Positions 1-8,730 of a stretch of 64,000 nt of DNA are shown piece after piece. The DNA is from Deltaproteobacteria bacterium (GTDB lineage Bacteria > Myxococcota_A > Polyangia > JACPQR01). The stretch is taken from NCBI GenBank assembly GCA_016190375.1, contig JACPQR010000110.1, forward strand, positions 1-64,000. Direction: 5' to 3'. The notes under the pieces were generated by a model. The model searched no databases. It saw only the letters and a program-made list of their open reading frames with translations, and had not been told where the DNA came from. A program made the translations under genes and the position numbers. How positions within the stretch are numbered: position 1 is the stretch's first letter; each line of letters opens with the position of its first letter.

Positions 1-1658
1 GCGTCTTCGCCGCCGCGCGCGACGTGACGGCGCAGAAGCAGGCCTCGCAGTACGCGCGGAGCCTCGTCGAGGCCAGCCTCGACCCGCTCGTCACGATCAG
101 CCCGGAGGGCAAGATCACCGACGTGAACGAGGCCACGGTCAAGGTCACCGGTCTGCCGCGCGAGAAGCTGGTCGGGACCGACTTCTCCGACTACTTCACC
201 GAGCCCGAGCAGGCGCGCGAGGGCTACATGCAGGTCTTCGCCAGGGGCTTCGTCACCGACTACCCGCTCACGATCCGCCACAGGGACGGGCGGCTCACGG
301 ACGTGCTCTACAACGCCTCCGTCTACAAGGACGCGCGCGGCAACGTCCTCGGCGTCTTCGCCGCCGCGCGCGACGTGACGGCGCAGAAGCAGGCCTCGCA
401 GTACGCGCGCAGCCTGATCGAGGCGAGCCTGGATCCTCTGGTGACGATCAGCCCCACGGGCAAGATCACGGACGTCAACGAGGCCACGGTCAAGGTGACC
501 GGCCTGCCGCGCGAGAAGCTCGTCGGGACCGATTTCTCCGACTACTTCACCGAGCCCGAGCAGGCGCGCGAGGGCTACGTGCGGGTCTTCGCCAAAGCCT
601 TCGTCACGGACTACCCGCTGACCATCCGGCACCGGGACGGAGGGCTGACGGACGTCCTCTACAACGCCTCGGTCTACAAGGACGCGCGCGGCAACGTCCT
701 TGGCGTCTTCGCCGCCGCGCGCGACGTGACCGAGTCGAAGCGGGTCATGCGGGAGTTCGCGGAGACGAGGACCCTGCTCGACAACATCCTGCAGAGCTCG
801 ATCAAGTACTCCATCATCGGCAAGGACCTCGACCACCGGATCCTCTCGTGGAACGAGGGTGCGAAGAGGAACTACGGCTACGCCGCGCAGGAGATCCTCG
901 GCTCGAACTCCGAGATCCTCCACAAGCCGGAGGACGTGACGAGCGGCGCGGTCAAGAAGCTCCTCGACAGCGCCTACGAGAAGGGGCTGGCCGAGGGCGA
1001 GTTCGAGCGCGTCCGCAGGGACGGCAGCCGATTCTGGGCGAGCGTCGTCGTGACGCGCCGCAACGACGCGCAGGGCAACCCCATCGGATACCTGCTCATG
1101 TCGAGCGACATCTCGGAGAAGAAGCAGGCGGAGGAGCGGCTCCGCTCCGCCTCGCAGTACGCGCGCAGCCTCGTCGAGGCGAGCCTCGACCCCCTGGTCA
1201 CGATCAGCCCCCAGGGCAAGATCACCGACGTCAACGAGGCGACCATCAAGGTCACCGGAGTCCCGCGCGAGGAGCTCATCGGGACGGACTTCTCCAACTA
1301 CTTCACCGAGCCGGAGAAGGCGCGCGAGGGCTACCAGCAGGTGTTCGCCAAGGGGTCGGTCACCGACTACCCGCTCACGATTCGCCACAAGCTCGGCCAC
1401 CTGACCGAGGTGCTCTACAACGCGTCCGTCTACAACGACTCCCGGGGTGAGGTGGCCGGCGTCTTCGCCGCCGCCCGCGACGTGACCGCGCAGCGCAAGG
1501 CCGAGGCCCAGATCGCGGAGCAGCGGGGCAAGGAGCTCGAGAGGCTCGCGGAGCTGGAGCGGTTCCAGAAGCTGACCGTGGGTCGCGAGCTCAAGATGAT
1601 CGAGCTCAAGAAGGAGATCGAGGAGCTCAAGAGGCAGCCTCGGACGGGAAAGGCCTAG
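1..1658 (+). CDS. Multi-PAS sensor protein without a kinase domain (5' partial)
   Basis: The reading frame is open at the window edge, so the true start lies upstream; the GTG at 24 is inside a repeated PAS unit and is not a start. Four PAS domains are visible. Counting from that GTG they lie at about residues 1-117, 118-234, 240-370 and 375-492. The first, second and fourth are near copies sharing the core SLVEASLDPLVTISP and the closing GVFAAARDVT; the third is divergent (KYSIIGKDLDHRILSWNEGA). A Lys/Glu-rich coiled coil ends the protein (about 495-544). No HisKA or ATPase domain follows. The next gene begins 5 bases later and encodes a kinase without a PAS domain, so I infer a sensor subunit working with it. 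Ligand is unknown. Confidence 0.85.
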   Translation, partial: VFAAARDVTAQKQASQYARSLVEASLDPLVTISPEGKITDVNEATVKVTGLPREKLVGTDFSDYFTEPEQAREGYMQVFARGFVTDYPLTIRHRDGRLTDVLYNASVYKDARGNVLGVFAAARDVTAQKQASQYARSLIEASLDPLVTISPTGKITDVNEATVKVTGLPREKLVGTDFSDYFTEPEQAREGYVRVFAKAFVTDYPLTIRHRDGGLTDVLYNASVYKDARGNVLGVFAAARDVTESKRVMREFAETRTLLDNILQSSIKYSIIGKDLDHRILSWNEGAKRNYGYAAQEILGSNSEILHKPEDVTSGAVKKLLDSAYEKGLAEGEFERVRRDGSRFWASVVVTRRNDAQGNPIGYLLMSSDISEKKQAEERLRSASQYARSLVEASLDPLVTISPQGKITDVNEATIKVTGVPREELIGTDFSNYFTEPEKAREGYQQVFAKGSVTDYPLTIRHKLGHLTEVLYNASVYNDSRGEVAGVFAAARDVTAQRKAEAQIAEQRGKELERLAELERFQKLTVGRELKMIELKKEIEELKRQPRTGKA

Positions 1659-1663
1659 CGCCG

Positions 1664-2743
1664 ATGGAGCCCGTCGATCCCGCGGCGCAGACGAGAGCCA
1701 TCCTCAACATCGTCGAGGACCTCGGGGAGGAGAGGGCGCGCCTCGAGGACACGCAGACGGCGATCCTCAACGTGCTCGACGACGCGGCCGGGGAGCGGGA
1801 AGAGCTTCACTCGACTCAGGTGGCGATCCTGAACGTGCTCGAGGACTCGGCCGGCGAACGGGAGCGGCTCGGGGCGAACCAGGCGGCGATCCTCAACATC
1901 CTCGGCGACTTCGGGGAGGAGAAGGTGCGCCTCGAGGACGCGCAGAAGGCGCTCCTCAACATCCTCGAGGACGTCGACGTGGAGCGAGCCCGCGTCAAGG
2001 AGGCGGCCGCCGAGCTCGCCCGCTCGAACGCCGACCTCGAGCAGTTCGCCTACGTGGCCTCGCACGACCTGCAGGAGCCGCTCAGGATGGTCTCGGCCTA
2101 CGTGCAGCTCCTCGAGCGGCGTTACGAGGGTCGGCTCGACGAGCAGGCGGACAAGTACATCCACTACGCCGTCGACGGCGCCCGACGGATGGAGGCCCTG
2201 ATCGGCGCGCTCCTCGAGTACTCGCGGGCCGGCCGGGGAGAGCTGCGAGCGGTGCCGGTCGACACGGCCCGGGTCCTCGAGGACGTCCTCGTCTCGCTCT
2301 CGGCCGCCATCGAGGAGAGCCAGACGGTGATCACGCACGAGCGCTTGCCCGTCGTCCGCTCCGACGAGGCGCAGCTCTCCATGGTGCTGCAGAACCTGAT
2401 CGCGAACGCGCTGAAGTTCCGCCGGCCCGGCGAGCCCGTGCGCGTGCACGTCTCGGCGGAGCGCCGGGCGGACGCGTGGGTCTTCGCGGTCCGGGACAAT
2501 GGGATCGGCATCGACCCCGCGTACCAGGATCGCGTCTTCGTCATCTTCCAGAGGCTTCACACGCGCGCCGAGTACCCCGGCACGGGAATCGGCCTCGCCA
2601 TCTGCAAGAAGGTCGTCGAGCGGCTCGGGGGCAGGATCTGGTTCGAGTCGAAGCCGGGCGACGGGACCACCTTCTTCTTCACGCTGCCCGCCACGGAGGG
2701 GGAATCGGCCACGCGGGGGCGGCCCGGAGCAGGGGAGTCGTGA
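1664..2743 (+). CDS. Histidine kinase with N-terminal coiled-coil repeats
   Basis: 359 residues. Residues about 5-110 are five repeats of a 21-residue (three-heptad) unit with the core AILNVLED and charged E/R positions, a predicted continuous coiled coil. Residues 120-190 are a HisKA domain of the phytochrome-like type, with the phospho-acceptor His in [11 protein letters not shown]. The HATPase_c domain follows with an N box (NALKFRR), G1 (DNGIGID) and G2 (GTGIGLAI). There is no membrane segment and no sensor domain, so it is probably a cytoplasmic kinase taking its input from the PAS protein encoded 5 bases upstream. The response-regulator gene starts 1 base after its stop, which points to co-expression and to that protein as phospho-acceptor. 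Confidence 0.9.
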   Translation: MEPVDPAAQTRAILNIVEDLGEERARLEDTQTAILNVLDDAAGEREELHSTQVAILNVLEDSAGERERLGANQAAILNILGDFGEEKVRLEDAQKALLNILEDVDVERARVKEAAAELARSNADLEQFAYVASHDLQEPLRMVSAYVQLLERRYEGRLDEQADKYIHYAVDGARRMEALIGALLEYSRAGRGELRAVPVDTARVLEDVLVSLSAAIEESQTVITHERLPVVRSDEAQLSMVLQNLIANALKFRRPGEPVRVHVSAERRADAWVFAVRDNGIGIDPAYQDRVFVIFQRLHTRAEYPGTGIGLAICKKVVERLGGRIWFESKPGDGTTFFFTLPATEGESATRGRPGAGES

Positions 2744-2744
2744 C

Positions 2745-3188
2745 ATGGCGACCGCAAGCCTGCGCCCGATCGAGATCCTCCTCGTCGAGGACAACCCCGG
2801 AGACGTGGACCTCGTCCTCGAGTCCCTCCGGGACGCGAAGGTGGTGAACGAGCTCCACGTCGTCACCGACGGCGTCGATGCGATCGAGTACCTGAGGAAG
2901 CAGGGCGCCCACGCCGATGCCGTCCGGCCCGACCTGATCCTGCTCGACCTGAACCTGCCGAAGAAGGACGGCCGCGAGGTCCTGGCCGAGATCAAGAACG
3001 ATCCCGATCTGAAGCAGATCCCCGTGGTCGTCCTCACGTCCTCCGACTCGGAGAAGGACGTGCTCGAGAGCTACCGGGTCCACGCCAACTGCTACATCAG
3101 GAAGCCGACCGAATTCGGCCGTTTCCTGGAGGTCGTGCAGGCCATCGACAGCTTCTGGCTCACGATCGTCAAGCTGCCGTCGAGGTGA
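2745..3188 (+). CDS. Single-domain response regulator (Rcp1-like)
   Basis: 147 residues consisting only of a receiver domain. The acidic pocket is in [11 protein letters not shown], the phospho-acceptor Asp in [13 protein letters not shown], the conserved Thr/Ser in VVLTSS and the Lys in IRKP. The VEDNPGD start and the C-terminal FWLTIVKLP are typical of the Rcp1 family that pairs with phytochrome-like kinases. The ATG at 2745 is chosen because it follows the kinase stop by one base; longer in-frame starts lie inside the kinase gene. With no output domain it should act by protein contact, perhaps as a phosphate shuttle to the REC-kinase hybrid encoded 4 bases downstream. Confidence 0.92.
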   Translation: MATASLRPIEILLVEDNPGDVDLVLESLRDAKVVNELHVVTDGVDAIEYLRKQGAHADAVRPDLILLDLNLPKKDGREVLAEIKNDPDLKQIPVVVLTSSDSEKDVLESYRVHANCYIRKPTEFGRFLEVVQAIDSFWLTIVKLPSR

Positions 3189-3192
3189 GAGC

Positions 3193-4941
3193 ATGACGAG
3201 CGCGCCCATACGCGTCCTCGTGGTCGAGGACAACCCAGGCGACGTGGATCTGATCCGCGAGGAGCTCTCCGACATGCCGGCCGGAGAGCTCGTCGTCGAG
3301 AGCGTCGACCGTCTCAGGGCCGCGCTCCTCAGGCTGACGTCGGGGGACGCCGTCGACGTCGTGCTCCTCGACCTCGGGCTGCCCGACTCGAGCGGTCTTC
3401 AGACCCTCGTCGAGATCCGGAGATGGGCGCCCGACGTTCCAGTCGTGGTCCTGACGGCTCGAGCCGAGCGGGCCATCGCGCTCGGGGCCCTGAGGGCAGG
3501 CGCGCAGGACTTCCTGATCAAAGGAGAGCGCGGCGAGCTGATCCGCCGGTCGGTCCTGTACGCGGTCGAGCGCCGGCGGGCCGAGGCCGGCCGCATCCAC
3601 CTCGTCGCGGAGCGGGCCGCCCGCGAGGCGGCCGAGGACGCACGCCGGCGCTCGGCGCTCCTCGCCGAGGCGAGCGCGCTCTTGTCGTCCCCCATCGAAT
3701 TCGAGCGCATGTGGGCTCGCTTCGCCGAGCTGGTCGTGACTCGGTGGGCGGACTGCTGCGTCGTCGAGGTTCTCGGGAAGGACCAGGAGCCTTGCGGGCT
3801 GACGGTGGCCCACGCCGACCCCGCGAAGCGCGAGCTGGCCGAGGCGCTCTGGCGCAGCCGCTCATACGACTCCGACGAGCGCTCCTCGGTCGCCGAGGCG
3901 CTCCGGACGCGCAGGTCGCTCCTCGCGCCCGACGTGCCGGACTCGTTCCTGGTCGACGCCTCGCGGGATCCGGAGAGCGTGGAGCTCATGAGGAGGCTGG
4001 GCCCGAGGTCGGCGATCCTCGTGCCGATGGTCAGCCGTGGCGAGGTCGTCGGGCTCCTCGCGCTCCTCTCGGAGTCGCGTCCGTACGGCCCGACCGACCT
4101 CGCGCTCGCCGAGGATCTCGGCCGTCGCGCGGCGATCGCCCTCGACAACGTGTCGCTTCACTTCCAGGCGCAGAAGGCGCTCGGGGAGGCCGAGGAAGCG
4201 TTGCGCGTGCGGGACGAGTTCCTGTCCATCGCCTCGCATGAGCTGAAGACGCCACTCAGCGCGCTCGTGCTGCACCTCGAGAGCTTGCTGAAGGTCCTGC
4301 GCGCGCGTCCCGACGAGGGCGAGAGCGCGTGGATCGCGGGCAAGATCGCCAAGGCCATCCGGAGCGCTGGTCGCGTCTCGACCCTCATCGACACGCTGCT
4401 CGACGTCTCGCGGATCGCGACCGGCCGGCTCGAGCTGAGCCTCGAGACCCTGGATCTCGGCCCGCTCGTCCGCGAGGTCGCCGAGCGCTTCGCCGAGGAG
4501 GCTCACCTGGCCGGCTGCGCCCTGCGGGTCGACGCGGCGGCCGGCGTGATCGGCGAGTGGGATCGGCTGCGTGTCGAGCAAGTGCTCTCGAACCTCCTAT
4601 CGAACGCGGTCAAGTATGGCCCGGGCCGACCGATCGACGTGGCGCTCGAGGCCGACGGGGCGGTCGCGCGCCTGTCCGTGCGCGATCGGGGGATCGGCAT
4701 CTCGCCCGAGGACGTCGCCCGCGTCTTCGAGCGCTTCGAGCGCGCCGTCTCCGCCCGTCACTTCGGAGGGCTCGGCCTGGGCCTGTACATCACCCGCCAG
4801 ATCGTCGAGGCCCACGGCGGCCACGTCCACGTGGACAGCACCCCGAGCGAGGGCTCCACCTTCATCGTCGAGCTCCCTCGCCATCGCGCGGCAGCGCCGA
4901 CGCCCGCCGCCGAGGCCGGGGGACACGCACCCGGTCCGTAA
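3193..4941 (+). CDS. REC-GAF-histidine kinase hybrid
   Basis: 582 residues. Order: an N-terminal receiver domain (about 1-125, phospho-acceptor in VVLLDLGLPDSSG), a linker helix, a GAF domain (about 150-320), HisKA (His in SHELKTPLSALVLH, about 340-410) and HATPase_c (NLLSNAVKYGPG, DRGIGIS, GGLGLGLYI). It has no membrane segment. A receiver at the N-terminus of a kinase suggests a phosphorelay in which the upstream kinase and the single-domain regulator feed this protein. The last codons and the TAA stop lie inside the first copy of a 75-bp intergenic repeat, so the final residues GHAPGP are repeat-encoded rather than kinase-derived. Confidence 0.9.
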   Translation: MTSAPIRVLVVEDNPGDVDLIREELSDMPAGELVVESVDRLRAALLRLTSGDAVDVVLLDLGLPDSSGLQTLVEIRRWAPDVPVVVLTARAERAIALGALRAGAQDFLIKGERGELIRRSVLYAVERRRAEAGRIHLVAERAAREAAEDARRRSALLAEASALLSSPIEFERMWARFAELVVTRWADCCVVEVLGKDQEPCGLTVAHADPAKRELAEALWRSRSYDSDERSSVAEALRTRRSLLAPDVPDSFLVDASRDPESVELMRRLGPRSAILVPMVSRGEVVGLLALLSESRPYGPTDLALAEDLGRRAAIALDNVSLHFQAQKALGEAEEALRVRDEFLSIASHELKTPLSALVLHLESLLKVLRARPDEGESAWIAGKIAKAIRSAGRVSTLIDTLLDVSRIATGRLELSLETLDLGPLVREVAERFAEEAHLAGCALRVDAAAGVIGEWDRLRVEQVLSNLLSNAVKYGPGRPIDVALEADGAVARLSVRDRGIGISPEDVARVFERFERAVSARHFGGLGLGLYITRQIVEAHGGHVHVDSTPSEGSTFIVELPRHRAAAPTPAAEAGGHAPGP

Positions 4942-5186
4942 CCCCGCGAGATCGCGGGCGTCCCAGGCACAACCGCGCAATTCGTGGATTCGCACGTGAC
5001 TGGCGTGACTGGGGACACGCACCCGGTCCGTAACCCCGCGAGATCGCGCGTATTCCAGGCACAACCGCGCAATTCGTGGATTCGCTTCTCTGCGTCTCCG
5101 GCGCCGTGATGGGGGACACGCACCCGGTCCGTAACCCCGCGAGATCGCGGGCGTCCCAGGCACAACCGCGCAATTCGTGGAGTCGC
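4919..5186. repeat. Three direct copies of a 75-bp palindrome-containing repeat
   Basis: Copies lie at 4919-4993, 5011-5085 and 5112-5186, with starts 92 and 101 bp apart. Each begins GGGGACACGCACCCGGT and contains CCCGCG-AGAT-CGCGGG, able to form a short hairpin (weakened in copy 2); copies 2 and 3 share another 20 bp downstream. Short repeats bounded by a GTGTCCCC-type end resemble REP-like elements mobilised by RAYT (Y1) transposases, but no such gene is present here. Together they fill the 308-bp gap between the kinase and the next gene; I see nothing else in it. Confidence 0.85.
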
Positions 5187-5249
5187 TTTCCTGCGTCTCC
5201 GGCGCAGACCGACGAAACATGTTGCTTGTAGGCAGGGATCTGCACCCAA

Positions 5250-5690
5250 CTATCTTCGCCGTCGACCGCGTCGAGAACCAGTCGCCGAAGGGGCGGCCCG
5301 CTTCCGGCGGGCGGGCGCCACCTTCCCCTCGGGCGCGGCGCGCCACTGGCACCAGGCCCGGACGATTCGCTCGAGGTCGCGCCGGGCGGCGTTTGCCTCT
5401 GCCACGCTGGCGAGCTTGAGGACGCGGCTCGTGTCCCCGCTCCCCTCGAGGCGCGGGTGATTCCCGGGGATGCGGGCGCCCAGGTGGAACATGAGTGACG
5501 CATGCTGCTTGCTCTTCGGGTAGAAGCTCGCCAGGTTCCCCTCGAACGTGAAGGTCGGTGCCTGCCACTTGATGCACTCGTCGATGCGCGGGTCGGCGGC
5601 GAGCACGATCTCGCGAACGCGCAGGACGACCGCCTTCATGGGGTTGTCGTAGCGCTCGAACCAGTCGTCGACCTCCTTGCGTCGCGGCAT
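5250..5690 (-). CDS. DUF1801 domain protein
   Basis: 146 residues from the chosen start. The core matches the DUF1801 (YdhG-like) fold: VDDWFERYDNPMK, REIVLAADPRIDECIKW, and SLMFHLGARIPG with a following LEGSGDTSR. The ATG at 5690 is preferred because family members begin a few residues before this conserved block; a GTG-like extension to 5759 adds unrelated residues. The C-terminus is a basic Arg/Lys tail of low complexity. The family has no firmly established reaction. It stands alone, convergent with the kinase cassette, just past the repeat cluster. Confidence 0.75.
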   Translation of the reverse strand: MPRRKEVDDWFERYDNPMKAVVLRVREIVLAADPRIDECIKWQAPTFTFEGNLASFYPKSKQHASLMFHLGARIPGNHPRLEGSGDTSRVLKLASVAEANAARRDLERIVRAWCQWRAAPEGKVAPARRKRAAPSATGSRRGRRRR

Positions 5691-5815
5691 GGCCCGTATC
5701 ATCGCACGAACCAGGACCGGTGCGGCTCGTTGGCCGAGCTCCCGCGGTAGGGCCACCACTCACCAAGGTGGGATGGACGGTCCGCACGTCGTGCTGCCTT
5801 CACGGTCCGCGCGCG

Positions 5816-6232
5816 ATGGCTTTCCGGGGAATACGCCGATTCGCAAGGACACGTCGTCGGCCTCGTCCCTCGGGCACGAAGGTTGCGGCTCGGGGCGGCT
5901 TCGAGGCGTTCATCAGCCCCGATGCGTACGAGACCTGGCGGGAGGATCCGAACTGCGTCGGCTGCTACGACGGCATCGACGAGGAAGTGACCAGGGAGGA
6001 GAGCGACGCCTGGCTCGCCTTCATCCTGAACTTCAAGAAGGTTGGCTCCGAGAGCGCCCGCCTCACTCGCTCCGACTGGATGGAGTGGCTCATCCCGGAT
6101 TACGGCGACGCGGCCTATGACTGCGTACGGCGGTTCTCCGATGGCCCCTCGGCCGATCCCGAGATCATCGCCGGGGACTGGGTGGCTCCCTTGGGCCCGG
6201 CTTGTGTGGTGGGGCAGCAGTATCCGCTCTGA
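5816..6232 (+). CDS. Hypothetical protein
   Basis: 138 residues. The N-terminal 20 are strongly basic; the rest is acidic and well mixed in composition (for example DAYETWREDPNCVGCYDGID and WMEWLIPDYGDAAYDC), unlike the Arg/Ala-rich peptides of non-coding frames in this DNA. No family recognised. The ATG at 5816 is a guess. The pair of cysteines in CVGC could bind a metal, but only two are present. Genuine coding is likely but not certain. Confidence 0.45.
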   Translation: MAFRGIRRFARTRRRPRPSGTKVAARGGFEAFISPDAYETWREDPNCVGCYDGIDEEVTREESDAWLAFILNFKKVGSESARLTRSDWMEWLIPDYGDAAYDCVRRFSDGPSADPEIIAGDWVAPLGPACVVGQQYPL

Positions 6233-6278
6233 ACGTCGACCAGCATCGGCTTGCCAGGTCCCGTCGGATCCCCGGGCC

Positions 6279-7712
6279 CTACGGCCGTGACCCGATCCCG
6301 CACACAGCCCGAGCGCCGGGCCTCGGAGCGGGTTCCGGGCCGAGAGGCAGCGGCGCAATGGCGAGCCCGGCGTCGTCGCTGGCGACGGGCTCGGGGCGTA
6401 GCTCCGGAAGCGAGCGGCGCGGGTCCAGTGAGTCGAGCTCGGCCGCGCAGGTGGCCGACCAGTGCCCGTGCTCGCGGGTCGCCGCTGCGCGAGCGAGGCA
6501 CGCGCGGAAGGCGTCGGCGGCGAGGTCGGCGAACGTGTCGCCCCAGGACGAGATCAGCTCCAGATAGATCCGCTCGAGCTGCGGGTCCATCGGCGGGCGA
6601 GGGACCTGGCGCACGAGGTCGTGCAGGTGCCTGCGGAGCTGGCCGACTCGCGCGAGCGCGGCGATCGTCCAGCGGGGGACGCCGACCTCCACGACGCGGC
6701 CGAAGGCGATCTCCGCCTGGCGCAGGTCGGCCAGCGCAGAGCGGATCCACGGAGCGAGCCTGACGCGCGACCAGCGAACGATCGCCGCCGCGGTGCGCGG
6801 GCCGCCGAAGCGCGGCAGCTCCAGCTCCTCGAAAGACCGGGCGAGGAGCTGCGCGGAGCGGAACCGGCCCTCCGCCGCCGCATCGGCGGCCACAGCTTCC
6901 GCCGTCCCGCCGAGCGCTTCCCACGCCGCCTCGGCGAGGCCGAGATCGGCGAGCGCCCGCCGCCGCTCGCCGAGCGCCTCACGCGCCGCCGCGCGATCGA
7001 CGAGCGCGCGGATCCGGATGTCGGGCTCCGCATGGACGAGGTGATCCAGTATCCCCGCTGCCGCCCTGGGTTCGCTCGCCCAAGCGTGCTCCGCCGCCAC
7101 GGCCAGGAGCAGTGTCGAGGTCTCGCGCGGCCGCCTCCTGGCGTACAGCTTCTGATGGAGCGTGGCGTCGGCAAGGGCCCCCGCGCGGTCGCCAAGCGCC
7201 AGGCGCAGCACCGTCGCGTTCCACAGCGCCTCGGCGGCGAGCGGGCAGCTCCCTGCCACGCGCTCTTCGGGCGTGCAGCTCCGCCCGTCCTCGGCAGGGA
7301 AGCGCCGGGCGAGCTCCTCGAACGCGGAGGCGGCGTCGGCGTGGCGGGCCAGCGCGAGGGCACCCGCGCCGAGCCGCTGCCACGTCCTCGGTGCCACGGA
7401 GCTTGCCGGGAAACGACTCACGAGGTCCCGACGCAGCCGCTGCCCGGCGCCCGCGAGCCCGGCGGCATCGCAGCCGAGCGAGGTCCTCCACAGCGACTCG
7501 GGCTCGGTCGTGGCCGAGCCGGACAGCTCCGGCCCGTCCCACCGAATGGCCGCGCCCGAGAGCTGGGGTTGCTCGGGCTCTTGGTTCTGCGAGTCCGGCT
7601 CGGCGACGCCCTCGAGTCGTGGCAGGTCGATCTCGAAGAGCTCGCCGATGGCCCCATCCGCTGGAGCGTCGTTAGCGGACGCCACCACGACCAGGAAGAC
7701 GGCGATCGCCAT
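6279..7712 (-). CDS. Secreted TPR-like repeat protein
   Basis: 477 residues. It begins with a hydrophobic signal-like segment (MAIAVFLVVVASA), then an acidic/Gln-rich linker, then Ala/Leu-rich helical repeats of about 35 residues (for example AADAFEELARRFPAE-like units) reading as degenerate TPR or SEL1-type repeats. A GTG at 7727 would add five residues (MTRRV) and is an alternative start; longer versions run into the nuoJ promoter region. No enzyme motif was seen. Myxobacterial genomes carry many such periplasmic TPR proteins of unknown role. It is divergent from nuoJ, sharing a 175-bp intergenic region. Confidence 0.65.
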   Translation of the reverse strand: MAIAVFLVVVASANDAPADGAIGELFEIDLPRLEGVAEPDSQNQEPEQPQLSGAAIRWDGPELSGSATTEPESLWRTSLGCDAAGLAGAGQRLRRDLVSRFPASSVAPRTWQRLGAGALALARHADAASAFEELARRFPAEDGRSCTPEERVAGSCPLAAEALWNATVLRLALGDRAGALADATLHQKLYARRRPRETSTLLLAVAAEHAWASEPRAAAGILDHLVHAEPDIRIRALVDRAAAREALGERRRALADLGLAEAAWEALGGTAEAVAADAAAEGRFRSAQLLARSFEELELPRFGGPRTAAAIVRWSRVRLAPWIRSALADLRQAEIAFGRVVEVGVPRWTIAALARVGQLRRHLHDLVRQVPRPPMDPQLERIYLELISSWGDTFADLAADAFRACLARAAATREHGHWSATCAAELDSLDPRRSLPELRPEPVASDDAGLAIAPLPLGPEPAPRPGARAVCGIGSRP

Positions 7713-7874
7713 GACTCTCCGTGTCACGCGGTGCTTGGACGCCTGCCGGGGTGCGCGGTTTCGCCGCGACGCGAGGGCTGGCAGCCGGCGGCCTGGGCGA
7801 TTCGAGCCAAACAGCCCCGGACCGCAACAATTTCGGGGTCTTCGAACCCCATAGCCTGGCCCCGCTCCTTGCGC

Positions 7875-7880
7875 TATACA
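7875..7880 (+). promoter_or_regulatory. Possible -10 element of the nuoJKLMN promoter
   Basis: TATACA lies 7 bases before the nuoJ ATG in otherwise GC-rich DNA. If used, the transcript would be nearly leaderless. No convincing -35 box is visible, so this is tentative. Confidence 0.25.
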
Positions 7881-7887
7881 CGCGCCC

Positions 7888-8424
7888 ATGCACGAGGTGG
7901 CGTTCTTCGCGCTGGCGGCGCTGACTGTAGCGTCAGCGGGGGCTGTCGCGCTCTCGAAGAACATCATCCACTCGACCGTGGCGCTCCTGGGTACGTTCAC
8001 GGGCGTCGCTGGAATGTACGTGACGCTGTCGGCGGACTTCCTGGCCGCCGTCCAGATCCTCGTATACGTCGGCGGGACGCTCACCCTGATCCTCTTCGCG
8101 GTGATGCTGACGAGCAAGATCGACGAGATCCGGATCTCCAACGCCTCGGTCGGGCTCGTCGGGGCGGTTCCCCTCGTCCTGGTCGTGCTCGCGGCGCTCG
8201 GCAAGGTCGCCGGCACGACCGAGTGGGCGAGCCGTGCCCACTCCCAGATGCCGGCGACCGCGCGTCTCGGCCACGCCTTTCTGGGCGAGTACCTCCTGCC
8301 GTTCGAGCTCGCCTCGATCGTCATGCTCGCCGCGCTGATCGGCGCGGTGGTCCTCGCGCGGCGCGCCGTGCGCCGCAAGGGCGAAATCGAGACGACCGGG
8401 GGCTCGGGAGTCGGCGATGCTTGA
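7888..8424 (+). CDS. nuoJ: NADH-quinone oxidoreductase subunit J
   Basis: 178 residues with five hydrophobic segments, the usual length for NuoJ. The signature is in segments 2-3: KNIIHSTVALLGTFTGVAGM followed by LSADFLAAVQILVYVGGTLTL, matching the NuoJ/ND6 family, whose third helix carries the pi-bulge near the E-channel. It is a membrane subunit of complex I between NuoA/H and NuoK. It is the first gene of a tight nuoJ-K-L-M-N run; the stop overlaps the nuoK start by 8 bases, implying translational coupling. No nuoA-I genes are upstream: the neighbour is a divergent secreted-protein gene. Confidence 0.95.
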   Translation: MHEVAFFALAALTVASAGAVALSKNIIHSTVALLGTFTGVAGMYVTLSADFLAAVQILVYVGGTLTLILFAVMLTSKIDEIRISNASVGLVGAVPLVLVVLAALGKVAGTTEWASRAHSQMPATARLGHAFLGEYLLPFELASIVMLAALIGAVVLARRAVRRKGEIETTGGSGVGDA

Positions 8425-8728
8425 CGTCGGCCTGACCCACTACCTGACGGTCGCGGCCATCCTCTTCGGCTTCGGCTTCCTCACGCTCATGACCCGGCGC
8501 AACGCGGTCGGGATCCTCCTCGGCGTGGAGCTGATCCTGAACGCCGCCGGTCTGAACTTCGTCGCGTTCTCGCACTACGTCACGGGCGGCGTCGCCGGCC
8601 AGGTCTTCACGGTCTTCATCATCATCCTCGCGGCGTCCGAGGCGGCCATCGGGCTCGCGGTCGTGCTGCAGGTCTACAAGCACTACCGGACGATCGACGC
8701 CGGCATGGTGAGCCGGCTCAGGCAATAG
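8417..8728 (+). CDS. nuoK: NADH-quinone oxidoreductase subunit K
   Basis: 103 residues and three membrane helices, the standard NuoK size. The two buried glutamates of the proton path are present, in GVELILNAAGLNFVAF and in ILAASEAAIGLAVVL. It sits in the membrane domain of complex I next to NuoJ and NuoN. It overlaps nuoJ by 8 bases and is followed after 2 bases by nuoL. Confidence 0.96.
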   Translation: MLDVGLTHYLTVAAILFGFGFLTLMTRRNAVGILLGVELILNAAGLNFVAFSHYVTGGVAGQVFTVFIIILAASEAAIGLAVVLQVYKHYRTIDAGMVSRLRQ

Positions 8729-8730
8729 CC

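Noticed and set aside
4919..5186. Three regularly placed repeats, CRISPR-like at first glance
   Set aside because: The repeat unit is 75 bp and the gaps are only 17-26 bp, with no cas genes; this is a short tandem repeat cluster.
7800..7850. GGGG-TCTTCGAA-CCCC stem resembling a tRNA T-arm
   Set aside because: No acceptor stem, anticodon arm or CCA in register was found; it is a GC-rich hairpin upstream of nuoJ.
7713..8378. N-terminal extension of the secreted TPR-like protein into the nuoJ gene
   Set aside because: The extra residues are antisense to nuoJ and a clear signal segment starts at 7712.
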